Part shown: in pieces, positions 1-10,715 of the stretch
Numbering within the stretch: position 1 is the first letter of the stretch
Layout: the number at the start of each line of letters is the position of its first letter
NCBI GenBank assembly: GCA_032207245.1
Contig: CM063498.1
Coordinates: forward strand, 91,658,632 to 91,722,631
Origin: Pardosa pseudoannulata
Lineage: Eukaryota > Arthropoda > Arachnida > Araneae > Lycosidae
DNA length: 64,000 bases
Direction: 5' to 3'
Made by a program: the position numbers and the translations under genes
Notes under the pieces: generated by a model
Told to the model about the DNA's origin: nothing
The model's database searches: none
Seen by the model: only the letters and a program-made list of their open reading frames with translations

Positions 1-560
1 TCATTTAGTATTTTAAGTTTAGGGTCTACTTTTCTTTTACTTAAAAAAAAAGAAAAAGAAAATAAAAGCTGGAAAAAAAATTGATAATATTAGTGATTCA
101 TCAGAAAATGTTGAGAAATTAGCCTTTATAACATAGTTTAGAAATTTTCCACCTCTACAACATTTTTGTACATACTTTTACATTCATATGATGTGTGATG
201 ATGACAAGATAAACTGAAATAACTGATATTTTAGTACTGCTTTAGGTAAAAAACTAATAAAAATTAATGTAATTTAAATCTTAGTTCCTTGTATGAAGTA
301 AAGGAAGTAGTGTAATCATGAATAATTTCGAAGTTCTTATTATAACAGAAATACCCATTTTGGCCATACTCAAAACCACTTTCACTACTTTTGCCTTTAT
401 GTTTGTAAACACATATGGAAATTTAACCCTGAAAGTTCAAATATCCATTTTGAGTTAAAAAATTTTGTAAAATTTTATAGGTGTAGAAGGAAGTCATGTG
501 GTGTCTACATCTGATTTTTTACTTTAAATGTTTAAAAGAAAAACAAAAGGAATCAAAAAG

Positions 561-573
561 GCTACAAGTCAGG
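561..573. repeat. Target-site duplication of SINE (left)
   Basis: GCTACAAGTCAGG, identical to 762-774, directly abutting the SINE 3' end. Confidence 0.85.
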
Positions 574-761
574 TTTGGTTTGGAGCGCTATGGTCTACTG
601 TTGGTCTACTGTTGTTACTGGCACATGAGGGTTAATGAGACTGGGACCTACAACTTAAAGCCGATTTTGAACGGCTTTGAACATCCATGCTATAGTGGGA
701 TTCGAACCCCCGAACTCTGGTACCAACAATCAGCACCCTAACCAATCGGCCAGCATTTGGC
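574..761 (-). mobile_element. tRNA-derived SINE with 13-bp target duplication
   Basis: On the minus strand a tRNA-like head carries a B-box (GGTTCGAATCCC) and is followed by a body containing GGCTTTAAG and AGTAGACC, ending in CCAAACCAAACC. The perfect direct repeat GCTACAAGTCAGG flanks it at 561-573 and 762-774 and is read as the target-site duplication. This copy defines the ends of a family with other copies near 23862, 40476, 44860, 54412, 55455 and 60831. It has about 188 bp and no poly-A tail. Confidence 0.85.
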
Positions 762-774
762 GCTACAAGTCAGG
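762..774. repeat. Target-site duplication of SINE (right)
   Basis: GCTACAAGTCAGG, identical to 561-573, abutting the tRNA-like head of the minus-strand SINE. Confidence 0.85.
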
Positions 775-985
775 ATAACAGATATCTCCAAAAGATAGTA
801 ATATTAGTTTGATGCCACAAGTGACTGCTATTTGGAGGTTCTATATACCATTTTCAATTTTAAATTGATACATGGCTGGAAAAAAAAATTAATTCAAGTT
901 CTAAATAATCTAGCTTCATGCACTGGGAATCAGAATGATGAAAGAATTATTAAATCTAACAAAAAATTTATAAAATCTTACTTAC

Positions 986-1133
986 AAAGTTTGATCTGAC
1001 ATAAAGTCTAAAAACTACATACAATGTAGCGAAATATAACAAAGCAAATATCCATTGAGCAATAACTATATTTGTTCCCCTTTCTGTAAGATAATATAAA
1101 ATCGTGTAGATATATACAAAACCAGCTGGGTAT
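986..1133 (-). CDS. ALG3: ALG3 exon 3
   Basis: The acceptor TTTTTCAG precedes base 1133 and a GTAAGT donor follows base 986. After completing a split valine codon the exon encodes 49 residues beginning [10 protein letters not shown] and ending FRLYVRSNF, covering a membrane segment. The intron to exon 4 runs off the left edge. Confidence 0.94.
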
Positions 1134-4100
1134 CTGAAAAAGAAAGTTAATAATGTACCAATCACAAAATATAACTTTAAATAATAGTTTAAAACCTATA
1201 TAACAGAATATAAGTATTTATCCTTTAAATACTGAATAGGCAATTCATATCATTTTAAGTATCTTAAGACTAAATGATTTGATTTATTTTAAATTTAAAT
1301 GAAAGCTTAAAAGATGATAATGTAATTAAACATTTTCATGGATTCTGGTACTGAAAAACAGCAACCTATCAAATTGGCAATGTCGTGTAATTTTAGACTA
1401 AGATCTATCTCTTTAAATTAGCCTTGAACAGCTATAAATACTTCAGCTAGCAGGAGAGTTTTGAACCCACAGATTCTAATACCAACTAAATTTTTTTACT
1501 TTGTAACTAAAACTTTGTAAATTTTGTAAAATTTAAATTTTAAATATGAAAATACCATAAAATGAACACTTATCTTATTTCAAACCTTATTAACCTTTTA
1601 TCTTATTTTGTCGAATGATTTTCTTTAAAATACAGCACAAATGCAGAGAAACTTTTATATAATATAGTATAAAAGATTTTTTTCATAAGAAAAAAACAAC
1701 TTTTGTATGGTATAAACTTACACAAGAGGTCCAGTGTCACCTTTCAAAAGTTTATAATCTAGAGTACCATTTATAACACCTTCTACTTCTTGCATATAAG
1801 CTTTCCAATCTATTTCTGTGTCTAAAAATAAATAAATAAATAAATAAATAAACTGAGATTCAGAGGAAAAGTTTTATGAGTCACATAATGCCCTCAAATT
1901 TAATTGGGCATAATAGTATTTAATAAAGGACTTAATTAAATTCATAAATATTACAATACTCTTTCAGAAATCAAATTAATTTATTTATAAATGTGCATAA
2001 ATTACTTGGCTTATAAGGTATCATATTTTTTTTTAAATATTTAATTTAATCCCTAAATTATAGACAAATTAAAAATGCTGAAAATAAAAATTAAGGATTC
2101 TAAAAACATTGGATTTCAGATATACTTAAGTTTTTTTCCATGCAATTCCATATATACCAGGAAAATCTTATATTCGATACATACATAAGTAACATGTGAT
2201 AACCAGTTATAGTAATTTTAATTTTGTTAAATTCATGGATAATTGTATGGATGTCCCTGGCAGCAAATGCATTTTGTGTTTTCTATCCCTAAACTTTCTA
2301 CTCTTTAACTTTTTGTGTTATGAACTCACAAATCTACTTTATCAACTCTTCTTTATTCTTTTAGTTGTTCATTTCTCCCGCTTGTTGTCCTTTTTATGCT
2401 TACTGATAAAAAGCTCTGGATTGAAGGGCTTGGCCCATAGAATCTAGTTGCTCCATCACCTTTAAAGCAGTTAATACTTTTCTTTCTGAAATTTTAGTAT
2501 GCATTTAAAAAAAATAAAAACCCTATTTTTTGATCTAATGAATATATATAGGTTCAATACATGGCATAATATATAAATTATTTTTGGAAAATTAATTATT
2601 ATTTATCTTTCAGTTATGAATTATCTGCCAAGAAAGAGTGTTTAGACCAGGGATGGACAAACTTTTTCGGCTGCAGGCCAAAAATTGAAAGAAAATTAGT
2701 TTTGCAGGCCAAGATAATTTTTCTAAAATTTTAAAAACAATATACAAGTACCTAACAGTTTAAATACGTTAATGACATAAATGAAATTGCAATTTCATTT
2801 TCAAAAGCTCCTTATACTGAGGTTCGAAGTGAGATGTACTGATTTTAAGGAACAATGCTAAATGCTCATCTGTCAGTCTACTTCTGAAATTGTTCTTTCT
2901 AAGGTTAAAAGTTGCAAACACTTGTTCACATATAAGAAGAAAATATACTTCTTCTGGGAATGAGATAATACATTTGGGATATAATATTTAAGGAAAGTAG
3001 AAAAGGGGATGGATATATAATTTACAAATAGATATTTCTTTTAATTTGCCTCAGACCGGCAACTTAAAATTCTATCCGCGAGCTGGATAAAACCTTCCAG
3101 CTGGCAATAGTTGGCATGAGGGCCGTATTTGCCCATCCCTGGTTTAGACTCAGCTGTAGTTGCAATGTAATCTATTTCTATTCATTATACATCTAATGAG
3201 ATTGCAAATTGATTGACACTTTTGCTCTTATTTTATAGCACAGAAATACTTACAGATCACCAGTCATCATTCCTAGTTTGAAAATAACAGAAGATTTGTA
3301 AAGGAAATTACAAAATTTTTTTTGGCTCTCCCTCTTAGTGAATTAAATCATTTAAGAAAGCTTCTTAATCCTAGAAGGCTATCATTTTCTTGTTGAAGAT
3401 TGTTACAACTGATATGTCTGCAAGATAACTTGTTTAAAATTTAAAGTAAGGAAAGGAAAGTTGTACATACACTTTCCTTAAAAAAAAATTATTGTACATT
3501 AACATGTTTTAGCTTTAAACAGAACATTGTTTTAATTACAAAATGTCCCAAACATATTCTAATGTTGACTAGATATCATTAAAATCTAACTACTTGTATA
3601 TAGATAAATACCTACAAACACATTTTGTGCATGTCTTTTAAGTATATCAATCATAATTTATCCCTAGCCTTGAGTTTCTTCTTTCTGTTTCTACATGCAA
3701 GAATATAATTACCTGCAAGTTTTTTTACAACTAAATTTCACTCTATTTGTGATTAGATTTAGATTCAATATCCACATTGTAATTCAATTGATTGGGTGAT
3801 ACTGAACTTGTCAGTGATTATATATAGAACAAATTTTTCAAAATATGTAATTTTAATGGGATAGTGATAAGTGTGATTTAATTATATACACAGGGAACAA
3901 GACTAACCTAATCACAGTTATAGATCAGGAGAATAAGGTGGATGTTTTATCACATTACACATGATTTTGCTTAAAATGCTTGATTGTGAATACTGCTGAA
4001 TGAATAGAATCATTAGCATAGTAAGTCCCTTAACCTTACTTTTTGAAGATGTTTTAGGAAACAATGAGAAGTGTACCAGTTAACTATAACTGCTTTCAGT

Positions 4101-5689
4101 CCTAGCAGCAAGAGGACTTTGACCAGTCTTGCACTTCTGAAGAAAATAGTATACATTATTTTTTTTAATTAAGAGTTATGAATTTGAAGTAAATTATTTA
4201 GTTAGAAGTAAGACCATTAAAGGTCCTGTGTAATTAAGTAATTTTAATATTTCTCACCAAAGTTTAACCTATTAAATTTTTTAGTACTCTGTTAGATTAT
4301 TGAAAACCTAATGACAAACTATTTTTTCATATGAGCTCTTTATGAATAATTTTTGCATAGCTGCAGAATCAATGTTAAAATTCTGTTAGTATAATTTGGA
4401 ACATACAGTGATAATCATCAATTGACAATTTTCATACGACATTTCACACACATTTTCTGCAACTGTATTTGAATAAAGGTCTTTAAGTTAGCTTCTTCAG
4501 AAGAAAATTTCAACCTGTAGGTAATTCTGTAACCATCTGTATATATTAGCATGAAATGGAACGTGTGTCCATATTCTAATTGTAGATTTTAAAGGCATTC
4601 TTTTTTGATTTAGATAACCCACTAGTAAATCCTACAAATGTTATCATGAAAATGATCTCAGGTCAAATACATTTTTCTTTCTTAAAGTTTATTCTACAGC
4701 TACACTGCAATTATTGCCACAAATTATAATTCATGGACATAAGAGTTCAAATTTACATATTCTAAGATATGGTAAGTTTAATTTGTTTTACCATTAAGCT
4801 GTAACTTGAAGACTTCTAAAGATACTAGTAATAGTCAAAGGCCAATTTAGTATCACTCAAAAATATCCTCAACCTTGTTAAACTAGTACTTATCTATGTG
4901 AATAAACTTTTTACACAGAAAAAGGGGATGTCAGGGTTGAAACCCTCTTAAAATTATTGCTGTATATATATATATATATATGATGTATAAATTGCTGAAT
5001 TAATTTTGAGATACGAGTTGAAATGTCAGTATCCTCGCCCCCCCCCTTTCCCTCAACATGCTGATTGCAATGCTGCACCTAAGCATTCAAAAATCCAACT
5101 GGCAGCCTAGCTTCATTTGCATTTAGACGATTTTTTTTTTTTTTTTTTTTTTAAGGCTGGATGGATGGGAGCACTAGTCTATTTAATGTACATAAATGAA
5201 AATAATAATATCAGTCCAAACGTGTATATAGAAATAAATATAATCAATAAATTTAGCGGATAATTAACTGTTGACAAACAAACTTCAAGTAAAATATAAT
5301 TAAAGTGTAACAAAACCATGTAAGTATTTCCATGTCATGCAAATTAGTAACACTTAAATGTTATCAATATTGCCAGTTTCTTTTCATAACATTTCAGAAA
5401 TACATAAAATACACACGGTGGATAATAAAATAATTCAGAACTAGAATAAGTCAAATAGACATGCAAAATATCCCGAGATTCCATTTAACTTACATGGTAT
5501 TTTTAAAATAACTGCAGATGTAACAATAACTTCTAAAACTAAAAGTAATAATCCTATAAACCAGGAGTATTCTGGATTTATCAATATAATTTTTAAATCT
5601 TTACGTAATGTATTATAATCTAAATTACATAAAGCAGTTATAATTTTTGACGACCGCTTTGCGCGAGGCCGCTGTGTGGACGCCGCCAT
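986..5689 (-). CDS. ALG3: ALG3 alpha-1,3-mannosyltransferase, 5' part (3 exons, partial)
   Basis: ALG3 is the ER membrane enzyme that adds an alpha-1,3-mannose from dolichyl-phosphate-mannose to Man5GlcNAc2-PP-dolichol during N-glycan precursor assembly. Three exons on the minus strand join in frame (196+100+148 nt) to give exactly 148 codons, about the first third of the usual 430-440 aa protein. Visible features are a basic N-terminus, a hydrophobic segment at about residues 45-63, the conserved luminal block containing [17 protein letters not shown] and GDTGPLVYPAGF, and a second hydrophobic stretch with [10 protein letters not shown]. Every intron has GT..AG ends and the split codons restore conserved Tyr66 and Val99. 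I saw no exon 4 in bases 1-985, so the rest must lie left of the window. It is divergent from RIC3. The family assignment is secure; the exact start could move by a few codons. Confidence 0.93.
1722..1821 (-). CDS. ALG3: ALG3 exon 2
   Basis: This 100 nt exon starts after a TTTTAG acceptor (AG at 1823-1822) and ends at a GTAAGT donor (1721-1716). It encodes [19 protein letters not shown] and then [12 protein letters not shown], the luminal loop that is the family's most conserved N-terminal block. The exon 1 base plus AC rebuilds a tyrosine codon. Confidence 0.95.
1824..1852. repeat. AAAT tetranucleotide microsatellite
   Basis: About six tandem AAAT units just upstream of the ALG3 exon 2 acceptor in transcript orientation. 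Confidence 0.9.
2648..3141 (-). mobile_element. hAT-type element, deletion derivative with perfect 8-bp TSD
   Basis: The ends are CAGGGATGGACAAAC and, reading inward from the right, CAGGGATGGGCAAATA, which form terminal inverted repeats. The 8 bp GTTTAGAC sits on both flanks (2640-2647 and 3142-3149), the duplication length expected of hAT elements. On the minus strand, around 2790-2960, a fragment of transposase C-terminus is readable, with the motifs [13 protein letters not shown] and [14 protein letters not shown] typical of the hAT dimerisation region. At 494 bp it is far too short to be autonomous. Confidence 0.85.
5494..5689 (-). CDS. ALG3: ALG3 exon 1 (start codon)
   Basis: This exon encodes residues 1-65 plus one base of codon 66, starting at ATG 5689-5687 and ending at a GTAAGT donor (5493-5488). 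The N-terminus [15 protein letters not shown] is basic and precedes the first membrane segment. The start codon lies inside an AAGATGGCGGC sequence, so a YY1-type site may overlap the translation start. Confidence 0.92.
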
Positions 5690-6040
5690 CTTTCCCTTTA
5701 AATTTTATAAATAACTTAGAAATTTAGTTGTATGTTTCCTGTAACTTAATTTAATTATTTATTCTATTATAACATAGTTATGTATATCTATAATATAGTA
5801 TTATATTAAAACACTGATTTAATATCTTCGTTAAGTTCACAAACTTTTTTGTCAGTATACATTTACATAAGTTAGAAAACGTCAAAATTTGTACATTAAA
5901 AAATTAATGTGTATTGTACTGCGCATGACCGGTATATGTGACTGAAAATGGGCATGCGGTATTATTTGTTGATGCAGAGATCTCTAGTAAGAGAAATCTA
6001 GATTTTCATGTCGATATCAAAATTTACATAACATTTATAA
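5690..6040. promoter_or_regulatory. Shared ALG3-RIC3 intergenic promoter region
   Basis: The two start codons are only 351 bp apart and point away from each other, so both 5'UTRs and core promoters must lie here unless there are hidden upstream exons. TGCGCATGACC (5920-5930) and GGCATGCGGT (5951-5960) resemble NRF1 sites, and AAGATGGCGGC (minus strand, 5692-5682) resembles a YY1 site. CpG dinucleotides are more frequent here than in the surrounding AT-rich DNA. Bidirectional function is inference. Confidence 0.7.
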
Positions 6041-6188
6041 ATGGGTGGTCAAGATTTTGGAACAGGTAAAAGCTTAGTTGTTCTAGCCATTGTGGTTGGA
6101 TGTTTCGCTGTATTATGGCCCAAAATATTTTATCCTATGATGCAAACTGCATTTTCAATAACATCTCCAAAAGTTGACACTGACAGCT
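6041..6188 (+). CDS. RIC3: RIC3 exon 1
   Basis: Residues 1-49 plus one base, starting MGGQDFGTGKSLVV and containing the first hydrophobic segment. An in-frame TAA at 6038-6040 precedes the ATG. The donor is GTAAGT at 6189. Confidence 0.9.
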
Positions 6189-9100
6189 GTAAGTTCTTTT
6201 TTCGTTTCACTGGGTATACAAATTTAAATTCATTAAAAGTATTTATAGCGAATTCAATTAGTTTAATGATAATTTGGTGTGCAGCATTTAAATGCATTCA
6301 AATTAACGATTTTTATTAATACATTTAATTCTAAAACATAATTATTTGAGCAAATGTTTCTAGATGTTTGGGTTAAAATAAAGGCTTACAATAACGCTTG
6401 TTATTCTGATTATTTTAATTTTTACTCAACTTATATGTGTAGCTTTTTAAATTAATAAATTTGCCCACATAATATAATGTGCATTATATATGCACTCTTA
6501 TTGCAGGAAACTAAATATTGTAACATTTAGATAAAAACTTTAGCATTCTTTTTATAACAATATATTAACTTTTAAATTGGGAAATTATGTTAGCCAGTTA
6601 CATGTCTATACAATTTTATTGCCATACCTCCTTTAAATAAAGTAAAGGAGAACTAGTACTGTGGGATTCAAGGTCCCATGTATATGTGATATACTATGTA
6701 GTGTAATGAACCTTAAGCATATAATAAGCCTATGTTGTGTAATGTCCATTAAGCATAAAATTATTTATTTTTTAAGTACCATTTTTACAGTTGTTAAATC
6801 AGTAAATTACTATTTTCTTAAACAAAGGTTTTGAAATTAATGTAATATATTCATTTTGTGCATTATTATATCTCTAAATTAAAATAGTCAAAAGAATTAA
6901 AAATATTTATTTTCTTGTATTATTTTTTATGACATCCTTATTGATATTGTAGCTTTTCGTGAAACAGATAGACCCCCTCATCTTCATCCTGGATCAATGA
7001 ATCCACGACTAAGAAATTCCATTGCAAATGATGTTGAAGATAAGTTTCATATGAGGGAAGGAAGGGTATGTACAAAAATTTTAAAACTTTTTATGCTTCC
7101 AAGTGCTGATACATTTCATATCAAATGAATAACTGCTTATTATGATTTCTTTTAAGAATTGTAGTAGATTTTATTTACATCATATATTAATAAAGGCTTG
7201 ACTAAAGAACTGGGTTTCCTCCGCCAACTTGGCGATAATAGTTTAAGTAGGGTTGCCTAACATTTTCTCCTGATCTCGCCGTGTCTAAATAATCTATATT
7301 CATATTATAATTTATATGATATTTGCATCCAACTCTCCTTGTGTAACTTTTTTCTTATACATTAAAAGTGCGCAATGCTTAAAGAATAGATATAATAAAC
7401 CGTTATTAATGGTTTACTATGGCTGGTTTTTAATCATTTGGAGCTGTTGCGTTTGTAAACTGTAATATGATTAATTGCCCATAAATATAAATGTCCAGTT
7501 TTCAAGCCATTTTCTTTAAGCAAGAGTATATAATTCTATTACGATGGCTCACTGTGCATTCATTAAAGTCGCCAGTAAAAGCAAGAAATACGATGTTTGG
7601 ATGGATTACTTTTGTATTTTAGTTTAAGTAGTCCCATTAATAAAAATCAATTTAAAATACTAAAATGTTAATTATAGATCACTAATAATACAAAGATAAC
7701 AAGGAAAAATACTGTTTTCTGTTTAAAGAAGCTCTGTTATTACTAATAATTTCATTGGATGAAGTTTTTAAAACTTTTTTTTTCTTCCTAATGCAACTGA
7801 CACAATAAATTTTAACATATCCCAGTTTAGTGGTCATGCCAAGTGCGGGCGATATTGCTGAATTCTAGAACCCAGTTTTCTGACAACCCTTATTCTTTTC
7901 AGACTCTCCTTGCTATCCTCCCAAAAAGGGTAGGGATATCAATCTGTGCCTTTATTTTAGAGTATTCAGGATAAATGACACATTAAAATGTCTGACCGTT
8001 ATTGGTTTTTATATCTAACAATGCTCCAAGACTGCTGAATTTGGCTTTTTTAGTGTCCATTTCAGCTCTGCTCTTGTAGTCATTTTTTTTATACATAATT
8101 TCAAACTATAATTTGAACATAAACAATGTTTTAAATGTTGTTAAAGTCAATTCAAATGCAAACTTGAGTTTTTAATATATTTAAACAAGCTTTTGTACTG
8201 TTAAAGGAAAAGATTTTATTCTCTAAATTTGCAGGATACCCAACTTAGCTAAGTACAATGTTATATTTCACATTTTTATTTTTTCAAACCATTTTATTCA
8301 AAGTTATGTCTAAATTTAATACAAAAATGAAAAAAATATTTAAAAATGATATATTGTAGTATATTACATTATTTTAAAATTACATTATACAATTGTTAAA
8401 AGTGATAGGCTAAATAATAAAAGGGATGTTATTACGGCTATCTACTGTTATTACTGTTACAGAAGGTCTAATGAAGCTTTGTCTTCCTTGGATAAGAAAA
8501 AATCATTTAACCTCATTTTCAATAGAATTTTAAACTAATAATTTTTTTAAAACTTTTACTCCTTTTTTTCCTTTTTGGTTTTAAGCTAATAATTTCTAAA
8601 AGCAATTGGTAACATACTTTATTATTTTATAATTATTCAATTAGTTTTATAATTATTTGATTAATTTTGAACACTTAGACCTAACTACCATTTTCAAACA
8701 GTGGGATCAAGGAAAAAGAAGATTTAATATTTTCTGTTTATGCTTTACACTAAAAATAGATTTTCAGAAAATGTTACACAGAAAGAAAAGGCCCAGCATT
8801 CTTTTATTTGTACTGAAGCTCACTGTGTTTTAGAAAAAAAGCATTTAAAGAATTTTTAAAGATATCTGATGACTTTTTTTTCTCTAATTCTTCTTGGCAA
8901 TCAAAAATATTAAGATCTGGGACATATTAAAAATTATGCCTCTTATTTTCACATGGTCCTCACAACACAAAAGATGTTAGCATATGTTATAAATTCTTGA
9001 AAGTTCTATGAAAGCCATCCTGAAAGTACTAAACAAAACCAAACTGAGAAAGATTTAAAAAAAAAAAGTAAAATAGTTTAAATTACAAAATGAAATGAAG

Positions 9101-10653
9101 AAAATTCTTAAATTGGAAAAGCTAGAGGAAAAAGAAACTTACAGCATATATATATTTTTAATGAAATAAACACTAGATTAAGTGGATTTTTTTTTAATAA
9201 CTATGTATTGTTTTACAATACATTGTTCTCAAAATTAAAGATTATAATGCCGTATCGTGTCTACAGAGAAATGTATTTATATCAGTTCTATTTATGATGT
9301 GTAAATCTAAAAAAACAATTTCAAACTCACATAAAAAAATTAAATACTAATTATTAAATTTCCTTATCTCTGATAGTTCATAAATCTTAATGTATAGTAA
9401 TAATTTTTTAAAGCTTTTAGTGTGTTTTTTTTCTTATTAATTATTTTAATTTTTATGTATTTCTTATTGTTGTTATTAATTTTAATCTGTATTGCCTATG
9501 ATATGAGCATATCAATTGTCAATTATTTTTTATAATTGTTAATTAATTAAAATATATAAAGGAGAGAGTTAGACAGCCATGGGAATTGTGGTGGTCAATA
9601 AAATTTGTAATTTAAAGAAATGTTGAGGTAAGCACATCCTAGGTGATCATGGAAAATTATTTTTATAAGTCTGTGGGAATTTTTTATAAATCCGTTAAAA
9701 CTTGAATAAGCAATATATCTAGAAATTAAAGTTTAAATTTTCTTAATATATGATAATTTGATTTATAAAATTACTAAAAATAATCTAAATATATATTGAC
9801 AATCCCGATACCTTTGAAATAAATAATCAGAAAAAGGAATTTATTGTAATTTTTCCATCTATATGAGTACTAAAGTATCTTTATTCTGTATGTTTATGGT
9901 GGATAAGACATAATTTAAACTAAAATTTTTCTCTGTTTTGAGAGAAATGTATATGTATATTTCTGTTAAGATATTAAATATTTTAGTCTTTAATACCTTA
10001 ACTATCCCAGATATTTTGTTACATATTGTTTTTCTTATTTTAGCCCTTCCCTCATCCACAAGCTAGACAACCAGTCAAAACGCAGCCAAAATCTGGAGGT
10101 GCCATGAGTATTATTATGCCTATTTATACTGTAGGAATTATAGTATTCTTTTTGTATACTGTTTTAAAGGTAAGTTCTCTTGGATGCTAATGAAAAGTAA
10201 ATTAAATATTGTATTTTCATTCTGCATGATATCAAAATATTTTTTAGATGAATGAAACTAGTTATGTAGAATTAAACTTGCTATCAAGCTGTTTAGTAGC
10301 TAAATTTTATATTTGTAATTAAAAGTGTAAGATCTAAAGGAAAAAAAAAAAAGAAAAGAAGCATGTCTGAGATGCTTATTTAAAAAAAAAAAAATCTTTC
10401 TATCTCATACAATTTTTTTTATCAAGATTTTCTTTTTATGCTTTAACAAAAGCTTTGTTTATTCCAGTTTTAATTTAGAATTTGCCCTTTAGAGTTTTGT
10501 TGCAGTTCTTATAGTCTATTCATATGTGTAGTATTGCTACTTTTCTTTTTATTGTATAATTAATCATTTGATATATTTAAATTTTACTTGCACTAAATAT
10601 ATAATCTAAAATATACATTGTATAGTCTACTAATATTTTAAAATGATGTCTTA

Positions 10654-10715
<62 letters not shown>

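Larger units (their letters stand above)
1..985. other. ALG3 intron 3, incomplete
   Basis: AT-rich sequence continuing ALG3 on its 3' side. I looked for the next ALG3 exon on the minus strand and saw none. The only structured item is the SINE at 574-761. Confidence 0.6.
1822..5493. other. ALG3 intron 1
   Basis: A 3.7 kb AT-rich intron. It contains the hAT relic at 2648-3141, a short TA run near 4963-4981, a poly-T run near 5132-5153 and otherwise no gene that I can see. Confidence 0.7.

Noticed and set aside
421..634. TTAACCCT..AGGGTTAA pair suggesting another piggyBac element
   Set aside because: The right-hand motif is part of the SINE body, so the pair is coincidental.
660..760. tRNA-like sequence with a B-box, possible tRNA gene
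   Set aside because: It is followed by a SINE body and bounded by a 13 bp duplication, with diverged copies elsewhere, so it is a retroposed SINE and not a functional tRNA gene.
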